From Symbiodinium sp. CCMP2592 (Eukaryota > Sar > Dinophyceae > Suessiales > Symbiodiniaceae): 64,000 bases of DNA. The DNA lies in contig CAJNDT010000313.1 of assembly GCA_905221615.1 (NCBI GenBank), forward strand, positions 1,240,001 to 1,304,000, read 5' to 3'. How positions within the stretch are numbered: position 1 is the first letter of the stretch; every line of letters starts with the position of its first letter. Made by a program: the position numbers and the translations under genes. Below the pieces are notes generated by a model. That model saw nothing but the letters and a program-made list of their open reading frames with translations. It was not told the origin of the DNA and ran no database searches. Shown one piece after another: positions 50,777 through 63,430 of the stretch.

Positions 50777-53700
50777 GCCCAATCCCGGCTTCAGGCAAAG
50801 TGATCCGACTTAGAGTCAGCGTCGGTGGACTGCGCAGTCCAACTGATTTCCGTGTCCGCAGTTATGCCAATGGCACCAGAAGCACTTGTAATACGGACTG
50901 ATGTTGCCGCTAGCCCTACAGTCCAAAGGGACCGTGGGCACGTTTCACACGACACACGGAGTTAGATTCATCTTGGCTCACAGCTCTCGCCTTTTAAGAA
51001 GGGAGAGTCCCTGGGCACCCTCGTTGGCTTCGCTTCGACAAGCCGCTATTGTCGAGTCCTCTTCATCGCTCGGCGCCAATCGCATTTCACTGCAGCTCGA
51101 ATGGGAACCCAGGAAAAGGGAAGCTGAGAAATCATACCGCTGGCCGTGATGACAGCCGGCGAGTTCTGCTTTATGCCGTCTTCATTGACGAATATGTGCA
51201 AATATTGGTCAGGCAAAAGGCGGCAAGTAGCTCCTTTCATGTCGCTGACACCAGTAACTTGTGCCTGTACTTGCACTTGGCCACTTTGGGTCGGGATTTT
51301 TAGGTTGATTGCAGGTGTCTTGCCCACATGCTGCGTCCGACGCATGTGGTCAGGCAATGATCGGTCGCAACGACGCGAACAAGCGGACAAGCTTCAGAGA
51401 GGGCAACTGCTAATCTGGACTGCAGGGGTTTGAGCTCCGTCCTCGATTTCTTGTCCCGAGCGCCGTTTGGTTTTCGGCTTGTGTCTGTGTTGAATAGTTA
51501 CATGCGCTTCCCAGAATCAAAGGCGTAGGCAAATATCAAGATCATGCTTGATTCAGTGTCTTCGTACGCTGTCACGCTGTGATACCATAGCTTGCTGCGG
51601 TGTTCCGGGAATGCGTGTTGGTCTCCAAATAGCTTGCGATAGCAGCAAGCTACCGGGGACCGAAGGCATGAGATTCCCATAGCACCAAGGGGTTCTTACG
51701 CACAGAGTCGCAGGAGTGCCTACCGCCCAGTAAACGCAGGAGAGGCTGCCGTGCCATCCGGCGCTGTTCCACAGCAGGAGACCTGTCTTGTCTAATTTCA
51801 ACGTGCGCCGCCCGCCTCGCCCGCCTCGCCCACCTCGGCTTGCCGGAGACCAGCACTGTGACAGAGCTCGTCCTTGCTTCTGTAATGTGAAAGAGCAGAG
51901 CGCAGAAGTGGGCGAGGGGGGAGGGCCAGGGGGGAGAGGAGGGAAGATGGGAGGGGAGCAGAAAAAGAAGAAAACACAGGAAAAGGCTGGGGCCGAAAAA
52001 GCTGGGCGGGGCCGGGGGTGGGAAATGAATCAACCAAAAACGGGTGCATCCAAATGCAGGATCGGGTCGAGGGTACCTGAGCTAGCAATCAAGCCTGTTG
52101 CCTCGGCGGATTCTAGTAACAGCTACACTAGCACAGGTGGTCCTAATGGTCCTAATGGTCCTGATGGTCCTTGGTGGTCCTTGGTCGTCGCGATGGTCGT
52201 GATCAAGAAAGCTCCGCTATCGAGCCATATGCTAAATGGTTGTGCAACCACACTACACGTTTCTGTCAGTTCCGGTCATGGCCCAAGTCAGTGCCATCAT
52301 GCGATGTGTGGAAAGTGTTTTAGTGATAGAAGCCCTGTGCTGCGAGACGAATGTGTGGAAGAGGCGAAGCCCACCTTCAGCAGTGTTTCGGCAGGGACCT
52401 TCGGAGCTGATCCTATCCCGCAAGTGGCGTCTGTGCGGGATATTCGTGTCGTTCTCCTACACGCCTTGCACTCGTCAACAGGAAGACGCGTGCGCAACAT
52501 TCAACGCGATGTTTCATGAACTGAATCCGAGCTTCTGGCCCAAAGCTACGCTGGAGTGTCGCTTTGAGGAAGAGTCTGAAGTGGTCAAGTGGTGCAACTG
52601 AGGACTGGGGCCTAGGGCACAAGAACATTTGGAGAGAAGCGCGAGGAGAGAGCTTTGTCTGAGGTGTTTGAATGGCATCGAACCATGCAGGGCTCATGAA
52701 ACTTGCAACGTGCAGATCTTATGGTGTGGAACGTCTTTCAATATGTTACAGTATATCTGATCTTGCCATACGGTTTATTCCTTGTATTTTTCTGTTATGC
52801 GATGCGACAATGTAGCATTTGGAAAGCAAGCATATGATATGTTATGTCGTGTTACAGTGGTATCAGGTTTTGTTGTACCATGTTTGTCTCAAGCAGCACA
52901 AATGCACAAACGTGCAACTATCAGTCATTAGGTATTAATAAAGTAGTCTATTAAAGTATGTTGTCATACATGTTTTTTTAGAAATCCGATTTTGTTTATC
53001 ATAATGTACGCATAAATATATATATTGTGACATGTTTTTTTTATTGTGTGCTACTTTCTTGCATTATATTATGTTGTACTCGGTCATACATTTACTTTAT
53101 CACAGTATATTTGCATTAATATACATACGTACACTTTGCATACTATATACTGTTTACGTATTTCTACATAGACTATAGTTCACGCGTTCTTTATCTATGT
53201 GTATTTATGTTTAGTATATAGTATACAGTTTATGATATCTATATATATATATATGTTGATGTTGTGTATGTATATATATATATATATTAGCGAACATCGT
53301 GTTTATATGTATATTCTGTATGTTATATATCAGGTTGAGTTTACATGTTATACAGTGATACAGCAGATTTTACCTGACGTACGCTATTGTATTGCTTTGC
53401 ATGACATTATCTCGTATCATATGAATTGAATTGAATTATTATTATAGGGTATTGCATTATGGTGATGTGCTTCCGGAAGCATTGATCCCCGAAGCCTTCG
53501 GAGTTGCGGCTCAAAGTCAATGGGCGAACCATGCAGATCTGAACAGGCAGCAAATTCTGGAGTCAGGTAACCAACTGTTTTCTCGAAAACACGCTCGAGA
53601 CAGTGTCCAGTTCCAAAAGTTAGCAGCTACCAGACTGACAGACTGCCGCCTAGCGCCTAGCGGCGACGAGCGCAGACATTGGAGCATAGAGTGGCACAGG

Positions 53701-56700
53701 AACTTCTTATCCTCAAGCGCAAGCCTGGTGCAAGCGCGCCAATAGCGCAAGCTCCAAAAGAGAGCGCGGGGGTTCCGAGTTGGGCAACCGGGCCCATGGT
53801 GCGACTCGCCACGCGGACGGTGCCGGCCTCGACGTTGTATTGAATTTGGACTCTGATCGATGCTTGATCTTCGGACTTCGGTTCGGTGGTTCGCTCTTGC
53901 AATGCTGCAAAGTTGCGTTTCGACTCGCGGTTTGCAAAGTCCTACAGTCGGTCAAATAATGCTCGGGTCGAGATTGACGCTGTTTTGTTTCAAAAAGCCG
54001 TCTTATGAAAGTAATTCGCTGGCAGAATCGGAAAAGCCGAGAACCCCGGCAATACCCGGCACCAGGGCGAGCACGGCGCAGCGTCTCCCGAGATATGTAC
54101 ATAATCTCTCGCACACACCCAGGCAAATGCATGTGTGTACATGTTTCATCAATCTCACATATTGTGCACTCTGTGCATTCCTTTCGTTTGCTTCTCATGC
54201 TGCCTGGCATTCTGTCAGCTTTGTTTCACACCGCTGCTCGAAGCTGACCCTTGTGGTACTGTTCAGCGTTTGGATTCGGCCGTGCAAACCAACGGGTTTT
54301 CCGAGTGCTGTCGTAGCAGTGACTTCGGAGCCCGGTGGCAGTTCCCGCAGCCTGCCACGTGCCGCGTGTCGAATGCCATGCGTGCCTGCTGCAATGCCGA
54401 TCAGTGCTCATTCTGCAGCAGCTGTTGCTGCTTTTGTTCTGCCTGCATTGCCTTGCTTTCATGTTTCTGATGCCTCTGCTGCCTCCGTCGCGCACCATGC
54501 CTCCTCTGTGCACGGTGTTGACCAATCTTGTCTCCGATTGGGCTTGGAGCCTTGCCGCCGATACTGTGGCATTCTACCGTGGCGTGCAGGACATGCTCAA
54601 TGGCTTCGATATATTCTCAGGACTGGCATCGCCGATCTTCGGTGGCAACCCGCTCAAAGGCGTGGCAAGCCGTGGATTGCCTTATGGGAGACAAAGGACA
54701 AGATTGGTAAACGTCTGTCACAGAAATTGCACGGTGCGCCATTACACCTGCCCACGACCAGCCACCATGTGAGTTTCCGTTTGCGGGCCAAAGTCTTTTC
54801 CGTACCTGCATCCTGCAGGCGTTTGGCGAGACCCCGCTTCAGACTGCCGCCTCCTCGTAAAATCTGACGATGTCCCCAGCCATCGGCTCCGAGGCACTTG
54901 TTGGCTAAACTGCACTTGTTGCATCCGTTAAGCCGCGGGAAGCGCTAAAGATGTTTTGGCAGCAAACACGAACACGGCAAGACTGAAGCTGTGGATTTTT
55001 TGTAATATCCACGGGCCTCGTTCTATCACCAACCAATCGCTCCATGGAACTCGCGGCTGAGCATGCTTTGATTTGAGTCCACTCATCCATGGCTGCTGAG
55101 TGGCTTGTTGACAGGACGAGCTTCGGTGGCTTGAAAGGCATACTGAAAGCTGCAGCATGCGCTTCTCGGTGTTGTCGCTTGGCAACAAAAGGCGGCAGTC
55201 CAGCTGGGCAGTCCAGCCGGAACCTTTCTTGAGGAAGAGTAGGAGTCTTGCAACATAGAGGTGGCGCAAACAAAACAGTCGAGGCTGGAGCTGGGATCTG
55301 GCCAACCGAAAGAAGGCAGCGACATCCTGTGGCCTGACGGGTCAGAGCAAGGATCGCGAGGAACTTCGGACCGATCATGCGGTTCCAAAGCGTCCGAGCG
55401 GACCTCGCGGTGACAGCCCAGCCACAGTCAAGATAGGAAGGAGGTCGAAGAAGAAGCGTCGCTCGCCACAACAAGCTCGATGCATGAAGACTGGGACTTC
55501 AGGCACGGCGAGAAGGACGTGTGCATGTACCTGGACTGCGGCTAGACGATGGTGAAGGCGGCCAGCACAAAGGACGCAGTGGATCCCCGTTTTGGGGCCA
55601 TATCGATCTACGAAAGGCGACAAGTCAAGGTCCATCCGGGCTATCGTACGTGCCGCCAGAGCAGATCTCGGTCATCCGTCGAACACAGCCGCCGAAGACA
55701 GTGTTTCAATGGTAGACGTTTTATTGCCAGAACAAAGTCGTTAAGCCCCCCCCAAACCATGCTGATGACTCTCCAAAAAACCAATGTTTTCTTTCACCCC
55801 TCCCCTCCCATACTTTCCCCAAAACTGCAACGGGGCGCAATCTCTGCACTTTCCCTCGCTGTAGCCCCTGCGCTCGCGCAACGTCTACGGGTTCCTTCGC
55901 TTGTGCGTTCTCCCAGCGCTTCAGCCCCTGCGCTTTCGCAGCGCTTGGGCAATCTGCGATATGGACAGCGCTTCATGTTCCCTGCACTCGGTTCTGCAAG
56001 AGCAAAAAGGAGCGCCAAAGACTCATATTGGTAATCATTAGAACAGCACCTATCTTAATCCGCATTTGCCATAAACCCAAATTGCTCAACTAGCCCTCTG
56101 TAGTACAAAGAATCTCGCGGTCAGTGGGCAGTTTCATCCAGTCATCCGAGCTTTTAAATGATCACATAAACAGCTATATACCAGTGTTCCGATGCTGCGA
56201 TAACCCCCGGGGTGCCTCTGATGATTCACATCCCATTTCGGCGCACACTTGCATTCCTGTTGAGACTGTGGCATTGTGAGGGCACTCACAGACATGCTTA
56301 CGAAGCACAAGCAGCGCCGAATGAGCAAAAGAACCAAACCTAATCGACCAGTAAGTTGCTTCCTGTTTCTTTGTATGCTGTTTGTTCCTATGCTGCTGTT
56401 CTTGCACTGGCCTCAAGCCTGTTTCGTTTGAGGTATGGAATTGAACCAAACTGAAACAGAATGGGGATCTGGTTCTTTGATTTGCTTTGGACGTCTTTGG
56501 CTTGATGTTCAAAGCGCAACAGACAGCGCACCCAAACAGGGTTCATAAAACCCCAAGCTGACAACATGCTCTTTTTGTCCTTTCTCAGCCCAAACAGCAA
56601 CATTCAACAATCCAGATTTTGGGCTTCCAGCACATTCCCAGCCCGAAGCACGGCAGGATGTAAACATACAAGCCGTCGCGGGGTGCACCGCGAGCCCCTA

Positions 56701-58559
56701 CATTAGCTGCACGGGGTGCGCGAGATTTTTCAGGACCAGCGATCGTAACCAGTGCTTTGCCGGTTCGTCTTACAACCGATGCGACCCTCTTGAACTTTGG
56801 CTCCTCGACCCCTAAATGCTCTTCTTGTAATGGACCTTGTCCACGGCCTTGTCAAGGACGAAAATAATGCTGCCGGGATCATGCCGACTGCCACCAAACA
56901 ATCTCCTAGTTGTCTTCCCCTGTGCCCTTCTGCACCACCGTCCGGTTCTCCTCGGTGTTCGCTCGAGGATGCAACCTCTCCCCGTACCGCAGTATGTGCC
57001 TGAATCTAAACCCAATAGCCCAATAGCCCAAAGCCCTGCACCCAAACTAACGCAACCACCCCGCGCGGCCGAGATTTGCCGTGCTGGGTGGCCCAGGGCC
57101 CGCCCAACCACTTCAGGCTTGAGTCAAGGCCGCTAAGCAGCCAGGCCAGCCTTCAGTGCGCCCGCTGAGCTGAGCGCCTGCGCTTTTGGACCCCCCAAAC
57201 AGCTCTTTCTTGTCGCTTTCGAAGCGTACCGCCAAGCGCGCAATCATGAATAACATGGACAAGACGGGACAGGTCCTTCAACTACCCGTGGGCCCATCGG
57301 TCCCAGCGAGGAGTGCTCGCATTCCCCTCACTGAGGTCTCTGGATCGGGGAGCTCTTCTGGAAAAGTCTGCCCGAGGCGGAGAGTTCACGGTGGAAGCAA
57401 GAACCAGCTGTCTAGAGAGTCTAGACTCTCTAGACTCTAGACCTTTCCCTTTCCCAGGTCCACTTCTGACGAGGACGGCTCCTCGTCGGTTTCCGCCGAG
57501 GCGACGAGGGCGCCTCAGGCGGGGAAAACCAAAAAAGGGACCTCCAGCAGGGCACACGGAACGGCGAAAACGGTTAGGTGCTCAGCACGAGCGGGCCCCG
57601 GAGCGCGGGTCTTTCGGACGAGATCCCAAAGGCACTTGCGGCTTGCGCGTGCTTTTGGCTGGTTCAGCCGTATGGCCTGTGACAGGAGGGTCGCGTCGGG
57701 CGTGGCATGGCGCGGCAAAGCGATCGTTGTGCGAGTGCCAAGGAGCCGCAGCAAGAGAACATGTAGCCGTCAGAGCATCTATAATGGAATCTTACGAAAA
57801 ATCCCATGGCATGGCGTTCTGTTCTCTGCTCTGCTCTTTCCTTGAGGAGCGGCGCACGGCGGTGTCGCCTTTCAGATCGCTTCCGGAGTTGCACCCGCAC
57901 GAGGCCCCTTGTCACATGGCCGCCGGCCTCTGCAGCCGGAGTGTGCCGCTGATGCCGCTGCCAGGTTGAGCTGAGGGTGTCTGTCAAGGCCTGCCTTGTG
58001 GTGATTTCTGGTGACTTTCTGTTTTGGGGGCATTGCCATTGCGGGGCCCAAAACCCGTCTCCTAGGACCTGTCCCGAGACGTGGCTCCGGAGAAGTTCCG
58101 ATCCAAAGCCAAGAGCGTCGGGGGCTTCGTCTTCGGGCCGCTCGTATGCACGGCATGGGATGCATGGGCACGGGGCTCTATAAGTGTCCTGTGTAGATCT
58201 CTCGTCCTGGCGTCCTGGCGAGGCTCCTGGTCTTCCCCCAGGGCACCAAGAGCGCTCCGGAGCACGCGCGGAAGAATCGGCCAGGCCAGCTCGGCTCGGG
58301 AATGTGCGGGAATGTTTCCGGGAATCTGCAGAATTGCAGAATGCTTCCGAGCGCTTGGCGCAGGGAAAGGGAAGGAAGAGGACGACACAGACAAAGCCAA
58401 GGCGCGACGGAGGGACACTCAGAAGACGGCGCCTTTGCCAGCAAGCAACGGTTGGTACCGGCGCACTGTAACAAACTTCTCTGCTCTCCGCGTATTTTGG
58501 GATTTTTCAGAGCTCAGGAGAAGGAGAAGCTGAAAGCAGCCCTTCTGAAGGAGGTCCCA
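50777..58559. other. Intergenic or unrecognised; one weak exon candidate
   Basis: No complete gene was recognised. The + strand 52460-52601 reads ACATFNAMFHELNPSFWPKA then a charged end VVKWCN and TGA, immediately before an AT-rich region, and looks like a terminal exon of an unknown gene. Minus-strand 51390-51046 has a smooth 114-residue frame (QVQVQAQVTGVSDMKG) of unknown nature. 52700-53450 is strongly AT-rich with TATATA tracts. 57400-57520 could be the start of the downstream gene, but no domain is visible. Confidence 0.35.
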
Positions 58560-59758
58560 AAAGAGAAGGAGGGACGTGACAAGGAAAATGAGAAGGACGG
58601 CAACAAGGAAGGCGATGGGAAGGAGGCCCCGCAGCGCTGCACTGCCTTGCTCTTGCAAGGGCCCTTGCAACAGGACAAGAAAGACACTCGCTGGATTTCC
58701 GCCTTCGTGGAAGCACGGCCCAGCGAAGACTACCCTCCTCACTGGTACTTCGAAGATGTGCAGTTTCTGGTGTCGCTCATCAACTTCCAGGATGGGGGTT
58801 CGCTCCCAACAGCTGCGCCCGCATGGGGGCCCCCTCCTCGTTCTTTCCGCGGCGCATCGCTGAAGTGGGCATGCCGCTCATTGCTCCATGCCTATGGCCT
58901 TTGCACACGGCTTTTGCAGGACTTGAAGAAATCGATCGTGAAGCACGACAAGCACACCTTCTCGCCGGTCGAATCCTCTGATGGGAAGGCCAAAGCCAAG
59001 GGCCCAAGGGCCTTGTTTTCATCGCATCTGCACCTCGCGGAGGCGATTGATCGCGGCTGGCACGACTTTGTCCACTGCGACGAAGCGACGCTGCGCAACA
59101 GCGGCTTCGTGGACAAAGACGACACGGTCTGCTTCCGCCGCTTGGCGCTAAAGCTTCTTTGGCTTTGAAAGCGGTCGCCGCTGGGAGCCGCTGAGAGGTG
59201 CTTCCGTGTACTTGGCCGGGGGAGCGATGAAGGTGAACTCCAAGAGCAAGAGCCGCTACATGAGCCTGAGCAGCCGTCCCGGATTGGAACAGAGCCGATA
59301 TGGGCTTCTCTCTGGCCGCTTCTCTGGCTCAGGCAAAATCGACCCGGGCTCCTACGAGCCGGGAGCCGGGGCAGAGAGAGAGAGAAAGAGGCGAGCGAAG
59401 GCGAGGGAGAGTGTTTTCTCGAGTCCGCGCCTCCGCCTAAGCGAGGCGAGCGCCACAGTTCCTGAACAGCCTCGTGCAGATTTGGTACCACCTCGGCTAC
59501 TTCCGTTCGGCCCGGGGCCCACGCCCTTTTTACGACCGTTCGGCCGTCTACGCTCGAGCGGGCCGAGACGTTTTTTGCAGGCCATCTACAGCGCCTCGAA
59601 TCCCTGCCAGCTCTCGGGAGCCAAGAAGTCCCGCGCCCGCAGCTCGGAGCGGTCCGGGTCCGCTAAGCAGCGGCAGCGGCGGCAGCCCCCAATTGTCAAT
59701 CCCCACCCCGCCCTGGCAGGTGCTGCCAGCCTTGCGGGAGATCTTCGTGCGTCTGCAG

Positions 59759-59793
<35 letters not shown>

Positions 59794-60717
59794 TGCGCTT
59801 CACTTCTGAGCACAACTTGAGCACTTGCCGCTGTCAGCACCGGACGCTTCCGGCCAGCTGTTCCGTGCTCTGCGCGGCCTTCGGCCGGAAGGGCTGGCAG
59901 AAAATCTGCAAGGCCTGCCGCCTGCCGCCATGTGCCTGTACATGTTGTGATTGCAAGTCTAGCTTGCCATGGAACTGCATCCCCTGCCAGCACACGTGCA
60001 CGGCATGGCAAAAGGTGTCACAAGGTTCATCTTATGGGTTCAGTGCTTGGCGGCTCGGCGGGCGAGCCGCATGGCAGTTCTCAGCTTTCCTGAATTCTCC
60101 TGAGGCGGATCCCGACGTCTTCTGCTCGGAGGTCTTCCAGTGCCTGGAGTCGGAGCTCATGCCCTCCCAGGAGATGCTCAAGGCCGCAGAGGGAGGGACA
60201 AAAAGACCCCATCATGGCCCATCACCACCTGAAGCGCGAAGCCTTGACAAGACGAAGACAGTAGCGCCACCACTGGGCTGGCTCCCAACCGATCTCTGCG
60301 CGCCCTCCTGGCCGCGCTCGGCCTGCAATGCGTCCTGTGTCAGCTAAGGGGATTCTAAGCCAGGCCAGAAGGCCTCCCGTGTCCGATTCTGGTGTCAGAC
60401 AGCCGACAGCCGACAGCCAGCAATCGGCCACGGCAGCGGGCCTTTGGGGGGGGGGGGAGAAACGCGCAGAGGCGGAGGGGACGTGCTAAGCCTTTAATTG
60501 CTTGTAAGTCTTAAGTTACGTTTTGTTTCTTTTGCTTGGCTGCTTGGCTTTGCTCCCACAGGCCGAGGAGGCGGCCGTGAAGGCCTTCGTGTCGAAGGCG
60601 AAGGAGGCGAAGGATGCGAAGAAGAAGGAGCCGAAGCCGAGCTCCGAGAAGGAGAAGGAGCCGCTCAAGGCCTCCGAGCCTCCTTCCCTTCTCTTAGTCT
60701 TTCTCTTGAAAGTAGAT

Positions 60718-60764
<47 letters not shown>

Positions 60765-61650
60765 ATATATATATATATATAGAGAGATTATGTCAATTAT
60801 CTCTCGCTCTCTCTGACTCTATATATATATATATTATATATATATGTCTATCTTTTTTTGTGAGTCTCTAAGTGTCTCTTCAAGCCTTGCCTAATTGGAG
60901 AGCTTGAGCTTGCTTGGGGCGTCTCTCGGCAGTCTCCGTCCGGTCCGTCCGGCAGGCCTCAGCCGTCGGCAGCTCCAACGTGCGGGAAGCGAACGTTTCG
61001 GCCAGCGGAGCGAACGGCGGGCACCGTGTGCCCGCCGTGGAGGTTCCAGCGGAGAACCGCACGCTCTGGCAATGCATCCAGGACATGTTCACCTTCGAGG
61101 CAGCGCAAGAGCGGAGCAGAGCGGAGATGAGCGGAATGCGAGCGACTCCAGTTTTCCCTGTCTTTCGGCGGCGCTGCCCTCGGCCCTAAACCCTGCTCAG
61201 TCTGTTGCTCCCCTCTTTTGGGGACGGGCGACTGCAGCGCGGGGGATTCGCGGGGCGCGGGGCTTTGCGGCGAGGTGCACAGCGTGAGGCGACGCGTTTC
61301 ATAATGCGTGTCGGATGTCAACGTGAGGGTTTTTCGAGTGAGCCCTTGCATTGGTCCTCCTGTTTTGTTTGTCTTCGAGGTGGAGTGGACGGCCTCGGCA
61401 GTGGAAGGGGACTTCTCTGACAGCTGCTTGCACACGGGGCCCTGCTTCACCCTCGCCCCTTGGCCCGGAGAAGAAAGCCCAGCGGCTCGCATGGTGCCTC
61501 GCTTTCCCTTGCTCGGCTACTGTAGGTGGTGCGAGGCTTCGCCAACTTGGAGGAAACGTTGGACCAGTACTTCTCCCCCAAAGTCATCGAGGATGGCTCC
61601 GGCCTCCGCGTGCGCACCACGCGGAAGTTCAAACGGATGCCTGGAGCTCA
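58560..61650 (+). CDS. MATH plus USP-type ubiquitin carboxyl-terminal hydrolase (USP7-like), exon set
   Basis: Pieces in order. MATH domain: RWISAFVEARPSEDYPPHWY and VQFLVSLINFQD (about 58690-58792), then SIVKHDKHTFSPVE and GWHDFVHCDEATLRNSGFVD with DDTVCFR (about 58930-59140). Linker MKVNSKSKSRY (about 59227). USP start: FLNSLVQIWYHLGYFRSA (about 59459-59512), AIYSASNP (59580). VLPALREIFVRLQEG (59720-59762). Later USP palm: VRGFANLEETLDQYFSPKVI (61525-61587) with RTTRKFKRMPG. The pattern MATH then USP is that of USP7, which removes ubiquitin in the nucleus. The G-x-x-N-x-G-x-x-C box with the catalytic Cys should lie just before FLNSL and was not found, so either a small exon was missed or the gene is decayed. 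Stretches such as 60560-60680 are K/E-rich coil. Confidence 0.6.
60721..60850. repeat. (CT)n and (AT)n microsatellites
   Basis: (CT)n at 60719-60757 and (AT)n to about 60850, in an inferred intron of the USP-like gene. Confidence 0.9.
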
Positions 61651-61685
61651 GCTAGCGATGGACCGACAGCAGCGACGCTTCACCG

Positions 61686-61686
<1 letters not shown>

Positions 61687-61748
<62 letters not shown>
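61687..61748 (+). repeat. 62-nt poly-C homopolymer
   Basis: An uninterrupted run of 62 C shortly after the last recognised USP exon. Confidence 0.95.
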
Positions 61749-61749
<1 letters not shown>

Positions 61750-62619
61750 CGCCGGCATTGACAACGACACTGCCGCCACCGCAGGCACTGCTGTCATTGG
61801 TGACTCCCTAGAATTTGGAACGTTGTTGAACGTTTCTCTTGACGAACGTTGTTGTCCAAAAACCCATCGGGTAGTCACAAATGACGGGTGGTTGAATTGA
61901 ACGGCTGGAAATGGAGACCCTGGCATGGTTTTGCCACATGCCGGCACATGCGCCGGATTGTTTTGATCTTTCATGCGGAAAACAGGTAGTCACAAATGAC
62001 TGTTATCAAGTGGCCCGACAATATTTCCCAGGCGTGGTGCTCATTTTAAATATCCCGCTGATTCCTAGGTCCTAGGTGCTGCGTGAACATGCAATTGTCC
62101 TAGGCGCGGTGCAATTCTTCTTGAGAGTAGTGTTTTGCCTTAGGCGCGGTGTAGTATTTGCCGTGCACGACATGCTCGCTTTCGCGTTCGTGCTGCTGGG
62201 CATGGCCGACTAGGCATACGTAACATGTACAGCATAATGTACCATGTGTGTGTATATATATATGTGGACATCGTAAAATATCGACAATGGAATCGATTAT
62301 CGCTTAATATCATCACATCAGCCAATATACACAATTTACTATGTTCTAATTTAATAATATACTATATAGTATAATATAGTACAATATAACATAACTCAAT
62401 ATAATTAGGCTAGTATAATACAATATATGCAGTAGTTGATGTGGTATCGCGTGGTATAATTTCATGTAATCAAAAAATTGAAAGATAATATGCCACAGCA
62501 GAATCTGACGTAATATGATATACGATTATGTGAAAGTGTGCTCAGTTGACAGCATGTGCGAAGCCAAGTAGTCAAGCTTAGCTGCTGTTGTACAGTCATA
62601 ATAGGAGACCAGCAGGTTT
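61749..62619. other. No gene; AT-rich from ~62220
   Basis: Short frames only. 62220-62560 is strongly AT-rich (TATAATATAG-type). TAGGCGCGGTG-like motifs recur near 62030, 62102 and 62142. Confidence 0.5.
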
Positions 62620-63430
62620 GACTGTGAGTGACCTACCGCAGCGTGCCGTTTTTGGGCCAAGGCTCATGCTGGAAAATAACCAATTTTCACACCGGTACCA
62701 GAGCCAGTGCCCGAATCCGGGCCAGCGCTCGTTTTTTCACTTAGTCCGCCCACTGCGGCGGTTACCCCTCCTCGCAGCCATGGCAGCTGGAGGGGGGTTG
62801 TAACGATGACGAACCCGAGATTACTAAAGGAGGATTCCTTATCTATAGTGGTTCCGTCCAGGACTACTATGAATGGGAATTCCGTGCGATGGCTAAGTTA
62901 CACGCGACGAAGGCCGACTAGGCTTGTTGCTCTGCGTAGTGCTGGTTCCAGCGCTCCCCCAAGCGTGCCTTGCGGTCCTCCACTCAGTTCCCACTTTGCA
63001 GCTGCGCCCTCCCCCTCCAATGCGATCTTCTGCTTCTTAGCGCTCTCTGCCATTATCACGGTCTTGTGTACTGCCTGAGTACTGGAGCGAAGGGTTTTGC
63101 AGGATGTTCATTGGACTCAGCTTGAGGCGGGTCCTGTTATCAAGCACTATGTTTGGACGATGAATGACTCTTGTTGACTCTTGTTGAGGTGGATGGTGGG
63201 ATCGAAAAGGAGAAAAGGGAGGTGAAAGGAGATGAAGAAAGGGTGACCGCGGAGGCACCTAAACCCCTAAACTCATCGGTGAACCGAGAGTTGATGATCT
63301 CGGCATGATCGTGGACGCTCTTGGAAACGAAGGGATCTTTGCCTTACTGGACGAAGGGTGTAATGCCTCGTGCCATAGCCGCCGTTGGCGCCTCAACGCG
63401 GAGATAGAGCTCAGAAGCATCGTCGTCCCA
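62620..63430 (+). pseudogene. Degenerate Ty1/copia fragment (LTR end, primer site, gag and protease scraps)
   Basis: CTACCGCAG...GGCCAAGGCTCATG and TTTTCACACCGGTACCAGAGCC (62630-62705) follow the layout of the copia LTR end and primer site at 14130-14205. The ATG near 62780 and FLIYSGSVQDYYEWEFRAM (about 62842-62898) match the gag start at 14320-14386 (EWEFRAM), in a different frame from the ATG. A deletion then leads to FALLDEGCNASCHSRRWRLN (63340-63400), the D-E-G protease region. It breaks off there. Confidence 0.6.

Noticed and set aside
53860..54867. 335-residue plus-strand frame
   Set aside because: Ser/Cys/Ala-rich, with no domain or start context; a similar frame exists in a second phase, so a chance open frame is likely.
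57282..58533. Several overlapping 90-218-residue frames on both strands
   Set aside because: GC-rich DNA gives long chance frames; none carries a recognisable motif, and the MATH exons begin only later.
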